From the NCBI GenBank assembly GCA_039821145.1, contig JBCBOS010000002.1:369354-433353 (forward strand): 64,000 nucleotides of DNA. The letters run 5' to 3'. The notes under the pieces were generated by a model. It did not search any database. It was not told the origin of the DNA and saw nothing but the letters and a program-made list of their open reading frames with translations. This document shows, in pieces, positions 8,500 through 16,047 of the stretch (its first letter is position 1; every line of letters starts with the position of its first letter). The translations under genes were made by a program, and so were the position numbers. This DNA is from JBCCSZ01 sp039821145 (lineage in GTDB: Bacteria > Bacteroidota > Bacteroidia > Chitinophagales > Saprospiraceae).

Positions 8500-9954
8500 A
8501 TGCATACACATGTTGACAAGCCTCAGGAAAAAGAGAACCATTCAGAACCAGATAATGGCATTTCCCAAAAAGGTGTTGGGAAGCTCTCCCCCGGATTTGT
8601 GGACAATCGTCCCGAAGCCATCCTGCAAGCGAAGCTACAGGATATGGTGCACAACAGCCTTCAAGTCAGGCAGTTAAGGGCATTCCAGGATAGACTTCAG
8701 CATCGCATGTCTACCCAACAGCCAGTGCAAAGGCAAACAAAGGCAAATAATACAGGACTACCTGATGGGCTAAAGGCGGGAATTGAAAACCTTTCTGGTC
8801 ACTCAATGAATGATGTAAAAGTGCATTACAATTCTGATAAGCCAGCTCAATTGCAGGCTCACGCCTATGCACAAGGAACTGACATTCATTTGGCTTCAGG
8901 ACAGGAAAAGCACCTGCCCCATGAAGCTTGGCATGTTGTCCAACAAAAGCAGGGGCGAGTCAAGCCAACGATTCAGATGAAAGCTCCTTTGCTCTCTTCA
9001 GGGCATTTGATTCAACGGTCGGTCATCCAACGGTCCTTGGCACCCAAAGACGCCCAAAAGCTCGAAAATATCTTTGTCAAATGGGTTGTTAAACACGTTA
9101 GGTCGGTCTTTACCCCCTACTTTTTCAGTGAGCTAGAGGGAGCATTGATTGCATTTTACAACTATCAAGATGCCTACAATTATCTCCAGAATGTTGTGGA
9201 AAGCCATGAGACTTTTGTGGGGACATTTCAAAATGCAACATTGGGAGAGAGAATAGGGCGAGGTTCTGAAAAAGATGTATATACCTTGGTGGGACATCCT
9301 GGAATTGTCATTGGCATCTCAAAGAGTACTGATTTGGAAGGGGCGATATTGCGCATGAGAGATGAGACTGCCCTCCTCAATAGACTTCGGGTGGAGGCTG
9401 GAATTCCCGTAGCCGAAATCATTGGCATTATTGAATACCACGGGCGTGCGGCCACGCTCATGTACGCCTATGCTGAGGGCTCAAAGTCTACAGTAACGAA
9501 TGACAAGCAGAGGTTCAACGAACCTGTCAGGGTTGGAAATTCTGCCAACTTAAATGCGACAAGCATTGAAGATTTGAATGAAATAATGGTTAAATTCCAG
9601 CGCAAAAAGGTCAGAATAGACGATATTCAATTTTTGATCGGGTCAGACGGGTCTGTTGTTGTTGCTGATCCATTGTCCTTGGAGATGGGAACCCACCCCC
9701 CTACAACGAATATGATCAGGATGATTCACAGGTTGGTGGAGACAGCTGCTGAAAACGAAATGTACAAACTACTTCAAAACGATCGCAGGTCTTTTACTGC
9801 GGATGAATTGGCAGGAAGAATTGAAGGTCTTGGGGTAGATCCACATCTTATTGGCAATGTTTTGAGAGGACTCCGGACCAACTATAGCACGATGATCAAA
9901 TGGAATGAATCAACTGATACATATCGATACAGTTCTGTCGATGAGGTTGATTAA
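8500..9954 (+). CDS. DUF4157 (eCIS-core) protein fused to a protein-kinase-like domain
   Basis: 484 residues from the ATG at 8500; an in-frame TTG at 8485 is a weaker alternative. Residues 1-85 are polar and Gln-rich. Residues 86-155 are a DUF4157/eCIS_core domain (GLPDGLKAGIENLSGHSMNDV, then HEAWHVVQQ with a zincin-like H141-E142-x-x-H145). Residues about 240-415 resemble a protein kinase fold: a glycine loop GRGSEKDV (253-260), a candidate lysine K275, a hinge-like LMYAYAEG, and RIDDIQFLIGSDGSVVVADP (372-391), where D375 and D390 sit where catalytic and DFG-type aspartates would be. A helical, winged-helix-like tail follows. DUF4157 is known from proteins linked to extracellular contractile injection systems and polymorphic toxins. 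The toxin/effector role is inference; no injection-system structural gene is in the window. There is no signal peptide. Confidence 0.8.
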   Translation: MHTHVDKPQEKENHSEPDNGISQKGVGKLSPGFVDNRPEAILQAKLQDMVHNSLQVRQLRAFQDRLQHRMSTQQPVQRQTKANNTGLPDGLKAGIENLSGHSMNDVKVHYNSDKPAQLQAHAYAQGTDIHLASGQEKHLPHEAWHVVQQKQGRVKPTIQMKAPLLSSGHLIQRSVIQRSLAPKDAQKLENIFVKWVVKHVRSVFTPYFFSELEGALIAFYNYQDAYNYLQNVVESHETFVGTFQNATLGERIGRGSEKDVYTLVGHPGIVIGISKSTDLEGAILRMRDETALLNRLRVEAGIPVAEIIGIIEYHGRAATLMYAYAEGSKSTVTNDKQRFNEPVRVGNSANLNATSIEDLNEIMVKFQRKKVRIDDIQFLIGSDGSVVVADPLSLEMGTHPPTTNMIRMIHRLVETAAENEMYKLLQNDRRSFTADELAGRIEGLGVDPHLIGNVLRGLRTNYSTMIKWNESTDTYRYSSVDEVD

Positions 9955-9957
9955 AAA

Positions 9958-10527
9958 ATGGGTATGCTGATGACATTTCATTTACCAACTGATTTTACCG
10001 AGGAATTGGGTGCTTGGAGAGGGAGCACCATCAGAGGAATGACTCGTATGTTGTACGACAATCCTGCATCCATCCCTTCTCTCTACGGACTTCAGGAATC
10101 AAAAGTATTCAGCCATTTCTCCGCTCCATTGCTCTTTGCGCTGGATCGATCACAGATCTTTTGCATTGATGTGGATACTCAACAGGCATCTGTCGTGCTT
10201 TCCAAGCAGCTCCCTGAGAGTGGCCAGCCAAACAAGAGCATCTTCCAAGTGGAATGTTCCGATTCGGTATATTCCGAGCAAAAATTCCTCTCTGTGGTCG
10301 GTGCCGTCATTCAAGAGGTGGTCATTTACATCAGGCAGCCCAAGAACAAAAGACTTGAGCTGAGGGCCAGGCAGGCAGGTGTTGGCATCAAGTTGGACAA
10401 TGGCCAACAACTTGTCCTATCGTGTGGACTCCATGATGGATCAGATGATTTTTCGGTCCTATTTGTAGATGACATTCCGGTAGATTTGCAAAAAGCAATG
10501 GAAGAACACCACATCCATTCATTGTAA
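9958..10527 (+). CDS. unknown partner of the DUF4157-kinase-like protein (candidate immunity or accessory protein)
   Basis: 189 residues beginning 3 nt after the stop of the DUF4157 gene (TAAAAAATG), so the two are almost certainly one transcript. ATG at 9967 is an alternative start. There is no signal peptide and no membrane segment; the sequence alternates short strands and helices (LLFALDRSQIFCIDVDTQQ, VVGAVIQEVVIYIRQPKNKR) and ends with an acidic helix (VDLQKAMEEHHIHSL). I do not recognise a family. Position immediately downstream of a toxin-like gene is what is usually seen for immunity proteins or chaperones; this is inference only. Confidence 0.75.
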   Translation: MGMLMTFHLPTDFTEELGAWRGSTIRGMTRMLYDNPASIPSLYGLQESKVFSHFSAPLLFALDRSQIFCIDVDTQQASVVLSKQLPESGQPNKSIFQVECSDSVYSEQKFLSVVGAVIQEVVIYIRQPKNKRLELRARQAGVGIKLDNGQQLVLSCGLHDGSDDFSVLFVDDIPVDLQKAMEEHHIHSL

Positions 10528-10710
10528 AGCAAGGGTGAAAAGACGGATGCTGTCCTGTTCCTCTTCTGAGACATCTCAGCAGCCATCTCCTTCTCCAATG
10601 GAAGAGTCTACCGCTCCCCCAGCCCTGATTCCACTTCCTTTGCTGTGGAAAATCCTATGCACGACTTTCCCAAAAGAATTGAGTATTTGGACGGAGGACG
10701 GATAAGCTGC

Positions 10711-11550
10711 TCAAGCCCGCAACATCCCAATCTGCTGAATCATCTGTCGATACAACACATCGTCGTTGAGGATGTCGTAAAGGTAGTCGTGGTATTCCGG
10801 GAAGGTGGGTAAGTTGTTGTGTCCGCCCTCATCTATGGGGAATACCCGCACTTTTTTGGGTGCTTGTTGCAGGAGCATCTCGCTGTGCTTGAAGGGGATC
10901 AGGCGATCTTTGCGGCCGTGGATGATGAAGACGGGGCAGTGGACTTTCTTGATGAACTGATCGGTTCGGATTTGGTACTTGAGAAGCCAGCGGAGGGGGA
11001 GAAACCAGCCGTAGCGATGGGTCTGGTGGAAAAAGCTGTAGTAGGGCGAGTCCAGTATGAGCATGCGGGGCTTGTTCCAGGAGGCGATTCGGGTGGCAAT
11101 GCCACTGCCCATGGAGCGGCCATAGATGAGGATGTTGCTCTCGCTGTATTGCTGACTCAGCCACTTGTAGACGTGTTGGGCATCGTTGTAGAGGATGGAC
11201 TCGGTGCGTCGTCCTCGACTCTTGCCGAAGCCTCGGTAGTCGATCATAAAGAAATCATAGCCTTTGCCCACAAAATCGCGGGCGAATTTGGCCCAGCCCT
11301 TGATGCTGCGCGAATTGCCTTTGAAGTAAAACACCACTCCTTTGGAATTGGGCACCCGGAAGTGCAAACCGTTGATGGTACCACCGTCTTCCATATCGAA
11401 ATTGACCTCTTCAAATGGGAATTGGTAATGGTAGCGGAAGTGTTTGGGCAGCTTTTCCGGACGGAAAAAGAACAGGTCCTGCAAAAAGTAGAAAATGAGA
11501 ACCAATGCCAGGTAAACCAGTCCGATGCCTATGATCAGGTTTGTCCACAT
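10711..11550 (-). CDS. membrane-anchored alpha/beta hydrolase (S33/FrsA-like)
   Basis: 279 residues. A single N-terminal membrane segment (LIIGIGLVYLALVLIFYFL) anchors an alpha/beta hydrolase domain. The nucleophile elbow is YGRSMGSG, the acid probably lies in IIHGRKDRLIPF and the histidine in DEGGHNNLP. The architecture matches the family of ABHD13/Bem46-like hydrolases, which are bacterial or eukaryotic membrane-anchored serine hydrolases with unknown natural substrates. It lies 56 bp downstream of hpt on the same strand. Confidence 0.85.
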   Translation of the reverse strand: MWTNLIIGIGLVYLALVLIFYFLQDLFFFRPEKLPKHFRYHYQFPFEEVNFDMEDGGTINGLHFRVPNSKGVVFYFKGNSRSIKGWAKFARDFVGKGYDFFMIDYRGFGKSRGRRTESILYNDAQHVYKWLSQQYSESNILIYGRSMGSGIATRIASWNKPRMLILDSPYYSFFHQTHRYGWFLPLRWLLKYQIRTDQFIKKVHCPVFIIHGRKDRLIPFKHSEMLLQQAPKKVRVFPIDEGGHNNLPTFPEYHDYLYDILNDDVLYRQMIQQIGMLRA

Positions 11551-11606
11551 AAAGTTGATACTTAGCCATCCAAAATAGGGCTTTTTTCATTGCTTTTCAA
11601 AAGCTC

Positions 11607-12146
11607 CTATTCGCGCAATTGGTAAATCTCCTTCAAATTTCGGCCCAGACCGTCGTAATCGAGGCCGTAGCCCAGCACAAACTTATTGGGAATGCGGAAA
11701 GCTTGGTGGTGGATGGGAAAGTCGTATTGGAGGGCATCGGGCTTGACCAGCAGTGCCACCAAGCGGACGGAAGCAGGCTGCATCTCGGCCAGTTGTGCCT
11801 GGAAGTGGTGCATTGTTTTTCCCGTATCGATGATGTCTTCGACGATGATCACCTCTCGTCCTTTGATGTCTTCCTCCAACCCCATGATGGTTTTGATTGT
11901 TCCTGTAGATTCCGTTCCCTCGTAGGAAGACAGTCGCACAAAAGAGATGTCACATTCAAAATTACATTCTCTGCAAAGGTCCGCCAGGAAGATGAAAGCC
12001 CCGTTCAAAATGCCGATCATCAGGGGGCGTTTGCCGCGATAGTGCTCGTTGAGCTCTGCACCTAGTTGGGCAATTCGTTCTGTGATCTCTTGCTGCGCGA
12101 TGAAGGGTTGGAAGTACAAATCTTTTACCTGGAGCAGCTCTTTCAT
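11607..12146 (-). CDS. hpt: hypoxanthine phosphoribosyltransferase
   Basis: 179 residues from the ATG at 12146 (MKELLQVKDLYFQPF); this matches the usual length, while a 14-residue upstream extension in the same frame does not resemble the family. The PRPP-binding motif reads VIIVEDIIDTGKTM, and the purine-pocket region ends KFVLGYGLDYDGLGRNL. The enzyme converts hypoxanthine (and often guanine) plus PRPP to the nucleotide in purine salvage, in the cytoplasm. It lies 71 bp downstream of the metal-transport ATPase gene on the same strand. Confidence 0.93.
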   Translation of the reverse strand: MKELLQVKDLYFQPFIAQQEITERIAQLGAELNEHYRGKRPLMIGILNGAFIFLADLCRECNFECDISFVRLSSYEGTESTGTIKTIMGLEEDIKGREVIIVEDIIDTGKTMHHFQAQLAEMQPASVRLVALLVKPDALQYDFPIHHQAFRIPNKFVLGYGLDYDGLGRNLKEIYQLRE

Positions 12147-12217
12147 GGCATTGGTTTGCATACAGATTGGGAGTTTTGACAGACGCAAAGGTACAGAATT
12201 CCCCGAAAGGATTGGGG

Positions 12218-12973
12218 TCAGCGTCGCATGATTCCTCCGGTTTTGTGCAACACGCTGAGCTGTCCACCATAGGCTTTGGCAATGTTGTCGTCGGTAAAGG
12301 TGACACTGGTATCTCCATAGGCCACCAGGCGCTGGTTGAGCAAAATGATGCGGTCAAAATACTCTTTGGCAGTAGACAAATCGTGGTGGACGACAAGCAG
12401 CGTCTTGCCTTGCGCCGCCAATTTTTTCAGGATTTGAATGATCTTGTCTTCGGTGGTGACATCTACGCCGACAAAGGGTTCGTCCAACAAAAAAATATCC
12501 GCCTGCTGGCAAAGGGCTCGGGCGAGAAACACGCGCTGCTGCTGCCCACCAGAGAGTTCGCCGATCTGTCGGTCGACAAAGTCCTCCATGCCCACTTCAA
12601 TCAGGGCGTCCTGTGCAATTTGGTGGTCTTCTTTATTGAGCCGTTGGAAAACGCCTTTGTATGGATAGCGCCCCATGAGAACGACGTCTTGCACCGTAGC
12701 GGGAAATTTCCAATCGACATCATTTTTTTGAGGAACATATACGATCCTCTTTCGCTCCTTCGAGATGTCATTGCCGTTGATGAGCACTGTACCTGAGCTG
12801 AGTTCAACCAGGCCCAGAATGGCTTTGAACAGGGTAGATTTGCCTGCTCCGTTGGGACCAATGACCCCACAAATTTTGCTGGGTTCCAACTCCAAGTAGA
12901 TATTGGATAGAACCAATTTGCGATCATAAGACACAGATACGCCCCGGACAGATATGCTGGAATGACTAATCAT
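12218..12973 (-). CDS. metal (Mn/Zn) ABC transporter ATP-binding protein
   Basis: 251 residues. Walker A is GPNGAGKST, the ABC signature is LSGGQQQRV and Walker B is DIFLLDEP with the switch histidine in LLVVHHDLS. The sequence is closest to the TroB/MntB/ZnuC subfamily, which energises import of manganese, zinc or iron. It follows the binding-protein gene by 42 bp. An importer needs a TroC/ZnuB-type membrane subunit; none is encoded here or elsewhere in the window, so the permease must be distant or the system is partial. Confidence 0.9.
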   Translation of the reverse strand: MISHSSISVRGVSVSYDRKLVLSNIYLELEPSKICGVIGPNGAGKSTLFKAILGLVELSSGTVLINGNDISKERKRIVYVPQKNDVDWKFPATVQDVVLMGRYPYKGVFQRLNKEDHQIAQDALIEVGMEDFVDRQIGELSGGQQQRVFLARALCQQADIFLLDEPFVGVDVTTEDKIIQILKKLAAQGKTLLVVHHDLSTAKEYFDRIILLNQRLVAYGDTSVTFTDDNIAKAYGGQLSVLHKTGGIMRR

Positions 12974-13015
12974 ATTGACTGTTTTGATCCGAAAGAATAC
13001 AGCGCAGACACGAGC

Positions 13016-14017
13016 CTACACCTTCATTTTTCTGGCGACGAAAATGAATCCTGCCAATAGGATCAACCCCATCAGTCCATAGAGCATCCAGTTGGTTCCC
13101 CCTTCCCCTTCGGTCAATTCTGCCTCGGTGATTTCTGACTTTTCGCGTTTGAGCGCTTCCACAATGGTGCGGGTATTGTGTCGCATCATGTCGGCATAGG
13201 TAGGAGCTGGACTGTCCTCATCGCCGATGGAATCTGCATACAATTCCCCACCCACAACAATGTCGTTGTCGCTGGCCAACTGTTCGAGCAATTTGGGATT
13301 GACGGTGCTCTCGACAAAGACGGCAGGGAGGTCATTTTCCACAATGACTTTGTTGAGGCGCACAATGTCGGAGGTTTGGGCTTCGGCATCGGTGGAAGTG
13401 CCCATGAAGGGTTCCAAAGCGATTCCGTAACGGCGGCCGTAGTATTGAAAGGCGTCGTGCGATGTGATGAGAACGCGCTTTTTCTCGGGAATGGAAGCGA
13501 TACTTGCCTCGATTTCTCGATCCAAGGCTTCCAGCTCGCCTTTGTACTTTTGGTAATTGGCCTCGAAGGCGTCTTTTTGCGATGGAAGCAGTTCCTGAAA
13601 AGCATTTTTGATGTTGCGAATGTAAATCATGGCCATTTGCACATTCATCCATGCATGTGGATCGACAGAGTTTTTGCCTTCTGCACTGCTGATGGGCTCC
13701 ATGCCTTCTGTCACTGTGACAACCGTGGCTTTGCTCCCCGAATTGTCGATCAGTTCGTTGAGCCAGCCGTCAAATGTCAGGCCATTGAGCAGCAAGAGAT
13801 TGGCAGCTACGACTTGGCGGGCATCGCTGGGAGTGGCTTCGTGCAAGTGGGGGTCGCCTCCGATGGGCACGAGGCATTCCACTGTCAGGTGCTCCCCGGC
13901 AATTTTGCTGGCCATGTCGGCAATCATGGAAGCGGAAGTGACGACGATGGGTTTTTCATCAGGTGCGCTGAAACCCAGCAGGGGCCAGCAGCACAGCATC
14001 AATACTATGAATCTCAT
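13016..14017 (-). CDS. metal ABC transporter substrate-binding protein (TroA/ZnuA family) with C-terminal membrane anchor
   Basis: 333 residues with an N-terminal signal peptide (MRFIVLMLCCWPLLGFSA). The expected cluster A-I metal ligands are present: H57 in GGDPHLHE, H121 in DPHAWMN, H187 in SHDAFQY and D262 in ELYADSIG. Three histidines plus one aspartate is the TroA/ZnuA-type set, allowing Zn or Mn; the metal cannot be decided from sequence. Unusually, the protein ends in a membrane helix (YGLMGLILLAGFIFVARKMKV), so it may be tethered to the inner membrane rather than being free or a lipoprotein. It begins 6 bp downstream of the DtxR-family regulator gene, forming a regulator-binding protein-ATPase operon. 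Confidence 0.9.
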   Translation of the reverse strand: MRFIVLMLCCWPLLGFSAPDEKPIVVTSASMIADMASKIAGEHLTVECLVPIGGDPHLHEATPSDARQVVAANLLLLNGLTFDGWLNELIDNSGSKATVVTVTEGMEPISSAEGKNSVDPHAWMNVQMAMIYIRNIKNAFQELLPSQKDAFEANYQKYKGELEALDREIEASIASIPEKKRVLITSHDAFQYYGRRYGIALEPFMGTSTDAEAQTSDIVRLNKVIVENDLPAVFVESTVNPKLLEQLASDNDIVVGGELYADSIGDEDSPAPTYADMMRHNTRTIVEALKREKSEITEAELTEGEGGTNWMLYGLMGLILLAGFIFVARKMKV

Positions 14018-14023
14018 GTTCAG

Positions 14024-14683
14024 TTATCTTTTTTGAACCAGCAGGTGTTGGCAAACTTTCTTTGTCAGGATTTGTTCTGCTCCCTGTGCCAAGCGGACCT
14101 TGGCCGAGCCATCATATTCAAAGGACTCCACCAACTCTATTTCCGTACCCAGGCCCAATTGCAAGCGTGTGAGGTATTGCAAAAAGGCCGATGAGTGCTC
14201 TTGTACCCCCACCAAAATTCCCTTCTCTCCCGGCTCCAATTCTGCCAAGCTGATTTGTTGGCGACTGATGAAATTGCCGTTGGCATCCGGGATGGGATCA
14301 CCATGTGGATCGAAGCGGGGCTGGCCCAGGAAGGTGTCGAGTCGGTCGATCAATTCTGCGGAGTGAATGTGCTCCAATTGCTCGGCAATCTCGTGGATTT
14401 CATCCCAGGCAAATTCTAGTTTTTCATACAAAAAAACCTCCCAAAGGCGATGTTTGCGAATCAAAGCAGTGGAGATTTTTCGCCCTTCATCCGTCAGCGT
14501 AACCCCTTTGTAGGGCTTGTAATTGATCAAGTCCTTTCTCGACAAACGATTGAGCATGTCCGTCACAGACGCGGCACTGGTGCTCATCTCCTTCGAAATG
14601 GCATTGGTGCTTGCGGGCTTGTCCGACTTTTCGCACACCTTGTAAATGGCCTTGAGATAATTTTCTTCCGTCTGTGAAATCAT
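14024..14683 (-). CDS. DtxR/MntR-family metal-dependent transcriptional regulator
   Basis: 219 residues from the ATG at 14683 (MISQTEENYLKAIYKV). The frame is open further upstream, but the extra 53 residues are unlike the family and would run through the palindromic operator candidates. An N-terminal winged helix (SAASVTDMLNRLSRKDLINY) is followed by the dimerisation/metal domain (HRLWEVFLYEKLEFAWDEIH, then EHIHSAELIDRLD) and a C-terminal FeoA/SH3-like domain (ELEPGEKGILVGV). Family members repress metal uptake genes when Mn or Fe is abundant. It heads the operon with the binding protein and the ATPase, so autoregulation together with uptake control is the simplest reading. Confidence 0.92.
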   Translation of the reverse strand: MISQTEENYLKAIYKVCEKSDKPASTNAISKEMSTSAASVTDMLNRLSRKDLINYKPYKGVTLTDEGRKISTALIRKHRLWEVFLYEKLEFAWDEIHEIAEQLEHIHSAELIDRLDTFLGQPRFDPHGDPIPDANGNFISRQQISLAELEPGEKGILVGVQEHSSAFLQYLTRLQLGLGTEIELVESFEYDGSAKVRLAQGAEQILTKKVCQHLLVQKR

Positions 14684-14719
14684 AACAAAGTCGTAAATTG
14701 GATGTAAAGGTATGTTTTT

Positions 14720-14730
14720 TAGGCAGCCTA
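14720..14730. promoter_or_regulatory. second short palindrome upstream of the DtxR-family gene
   Basis: TAGGC-A-GCCTA is a perfect 5-bp inverted repeat 37 bp upstream of the regulator start, preceded by a T-run (TTTTTTAGGC). Its half-site TTTAGGC resembles that of the longer palindrome at 14740 (TTTAGAC). A weaker operator copy or part of the promoter is plausible, but a palindrome this short can arise by chance. Confidence 0.35.
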
Positions 14731-14739
14731 CGCAATTAT

Positions 14740-14757
14740 TTTTAGACGAATCTAAAA
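14740..14757. promoter_or_regulatory. candidate DtxR/MntR operator (perfect 18-bp palindrome)
   Basis: TTTTAGA-CGAA-TCTAAAA is a perfect inverted repeat with 7-bp arms, centred about 65 bp upstream of the regulator ATG and between this gene and the divergent TRAP binding-protein gene. AT-rich palindromes of the TTTAG...CTAAA type are typical DtxR-family operators. It could repress the metal operon and possibly affect the divergent gene. Confidence 0.6.
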
Positions 14758-14900
14758 GTAGAGGAAGTGCCTCTTTGTAAATGAAGGACTCCAGGGGGTT
14801 TTTATTCGTTTGGCAGTACATGAATCCCTCGTTAGATGCCACTATTTTGGCAACTTTTGCTGATCTTGAGGAGTCGAACCAAGCAAAACCACCAATTCAC

Positions 14901-16031
14901 ATGGCCAAGATGAAACGCAAAGATTTTTTCAAAGGCTTGGCATTGGGGACCATCTCCCTGCCAGTGCTCATCCGCGCCTGCGGAGGCCAAAGCATTGCCC
15001 AACAGTCCTCCAATGCCCCCAACATCATCACCAATCGCAAATACGAGTGGAAGATGGTCACTACCTGGCCTCCCAATTTTCCTGTATTGGGAGAGGGCTG
15101 TACCTTATTTGCCAAGTGGGTCGATGAATTGTCGGCTGGTCGCATGAAGATCAAGGTGTATGGCGGCGGCGAGTTGGTACCAGCTCTGCAGGCATTTGAT
15201 GCGGTGCGGAGTGGAGCGGCGGATATGGGCAGTGGGGCGGCTTACTACTGGGCTGGGAAATCGGCGGCGGCACAGTTTTTTGCCAGTGTTCCCTTTGGCA
15301 TGAATGCCCAACAGATGAATGCCTGGGTGCTGACGGGCGGTGGATGGGAGTTGTGGAAAGAGCTCTATGCGGGTTTTGGCGTGGTGCCCATGCCCGGGGG
15401 CAATACGGGGGTACAAATGGGAGGTTGGTACAATCGGGAAATCAACAGCATGGATGACCTCAAGGGTTTGAAAATGCGCATGCCAGGTTTGGGGGGAAAG
15501 GTGCTCGAACGCGCAGGGGGGGCTCCCGTGCTGCTGGCGGGTGGTGAAATTTATACAGGCCTGGAACGCGGCGTGATCGATGCAACCGAATGGATTGGTC
15601 CCTACCACGACTACAAAATGGGCTTCCACCAAATTGCCAAATATTACTACTATCCGGGCTGGCACGAGCCCGGCACAGTCCTCGAATTTTTCTTCAACAA
15701 AGAACGCTTTGACAAATTGCCCAACGACCTGAAGCAAATCCTGGAAGCCGCCAGCCTGCGCCTCAACCATTGGATGCTGTCGGAGTTTGAGTCGCAAAAT
15801 GCACTTTATTTAGACAAATTGATCCGGGAGGAAAAGGTAGACATCCGCCCCTTCCCTGTCGAAGTCCTTCAACAGCTGAGAACGTACACTACAGAAATCA
15901 TTGAGGAGCTGACCCGAGAAGATGCCTTCACCAAAAAGGTCTACGACTCTTACAGCGCTTTCCGCAAGCGCGCCGAGGCATGGTCCCATCTGACGGAACG
16001 CAGCTACTATGAAAAATTGCAACTGGGCTGA
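14901..16031 (+). CDS. TRAP transporter solute-binding protein (DctP family, TakP-like)
   Basis: 376 residues from the ATG at 14901 (MAKMKRKDFFKG). An upstream in-frame ATG at 14781 would place 40 non-family residues before the signal. The leader has a Tat-like KRKDFFKG motif and a lipobox-like LIRAC, so the mature protein may be a folded-exported lipoprotein. The body matches the alpha-keto-acid-binding TakP group: VTTWPPNFPVLGEG, GGGELVPALQAFDAVRSG, GNTGVQMGGWYNREI, MRMPGLGG with the conserved substrate arginine, and KYYYYPGWHEPG. The ligand is probably a 2-oxoacid. The membrane subunits are not adjacent; a DctQ/DctM pair lies at 28.8-30.7 kb. It converges on the TPR-CHAT gene with a 16-bp gap. 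Confidence 0.88.
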   Translation: MAKMKRKDFFKGLALGTISLPVLIRACGGQSIAQQSSNAPNIITNRKYEWKMVTTWPPNFPVLGEGCTLFAKWVDELSAGRMKIKVYGGGELVPALQAFDAVRSGAADMGSGAAYYWAGKSAAAQFFASVPFGMNAQQMNAWVLTGGGWELWKELYAGFGVVPMPGGNTGVQMGGWYNREINSMDDLKGLKMRMPGLGGKVLERAGGAPVLLAGGEIYTGLERGVIDATEWIGPYHDYKMGFHQIAKYYYYPGWHEPGTVLEFFFNKERFDKLPNDLKQILEAASLRLNHWMLSEFESQNALYLDKLIREEKVDIRPFPVEVLQQLRTYTTEIIEELTREDAFTKKVYDSYSAFRKRAEAWSHLTERSYYEKLQLG

Positions 16032-16047
16032 TCCACTCCGGTAAAGA

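Noticed and set aside
14781..14900. Upstream ATG extending the TRAP binding protein by 40 residues
   Set aside because: The extension precedes the Tat-like signal and does not look like leader sequence.
16032..16047. Possible terminator between the convergent TRAP and CHAT genes
   Set aside because: The 16-bp gap is too short for a hairpin and none is visible.
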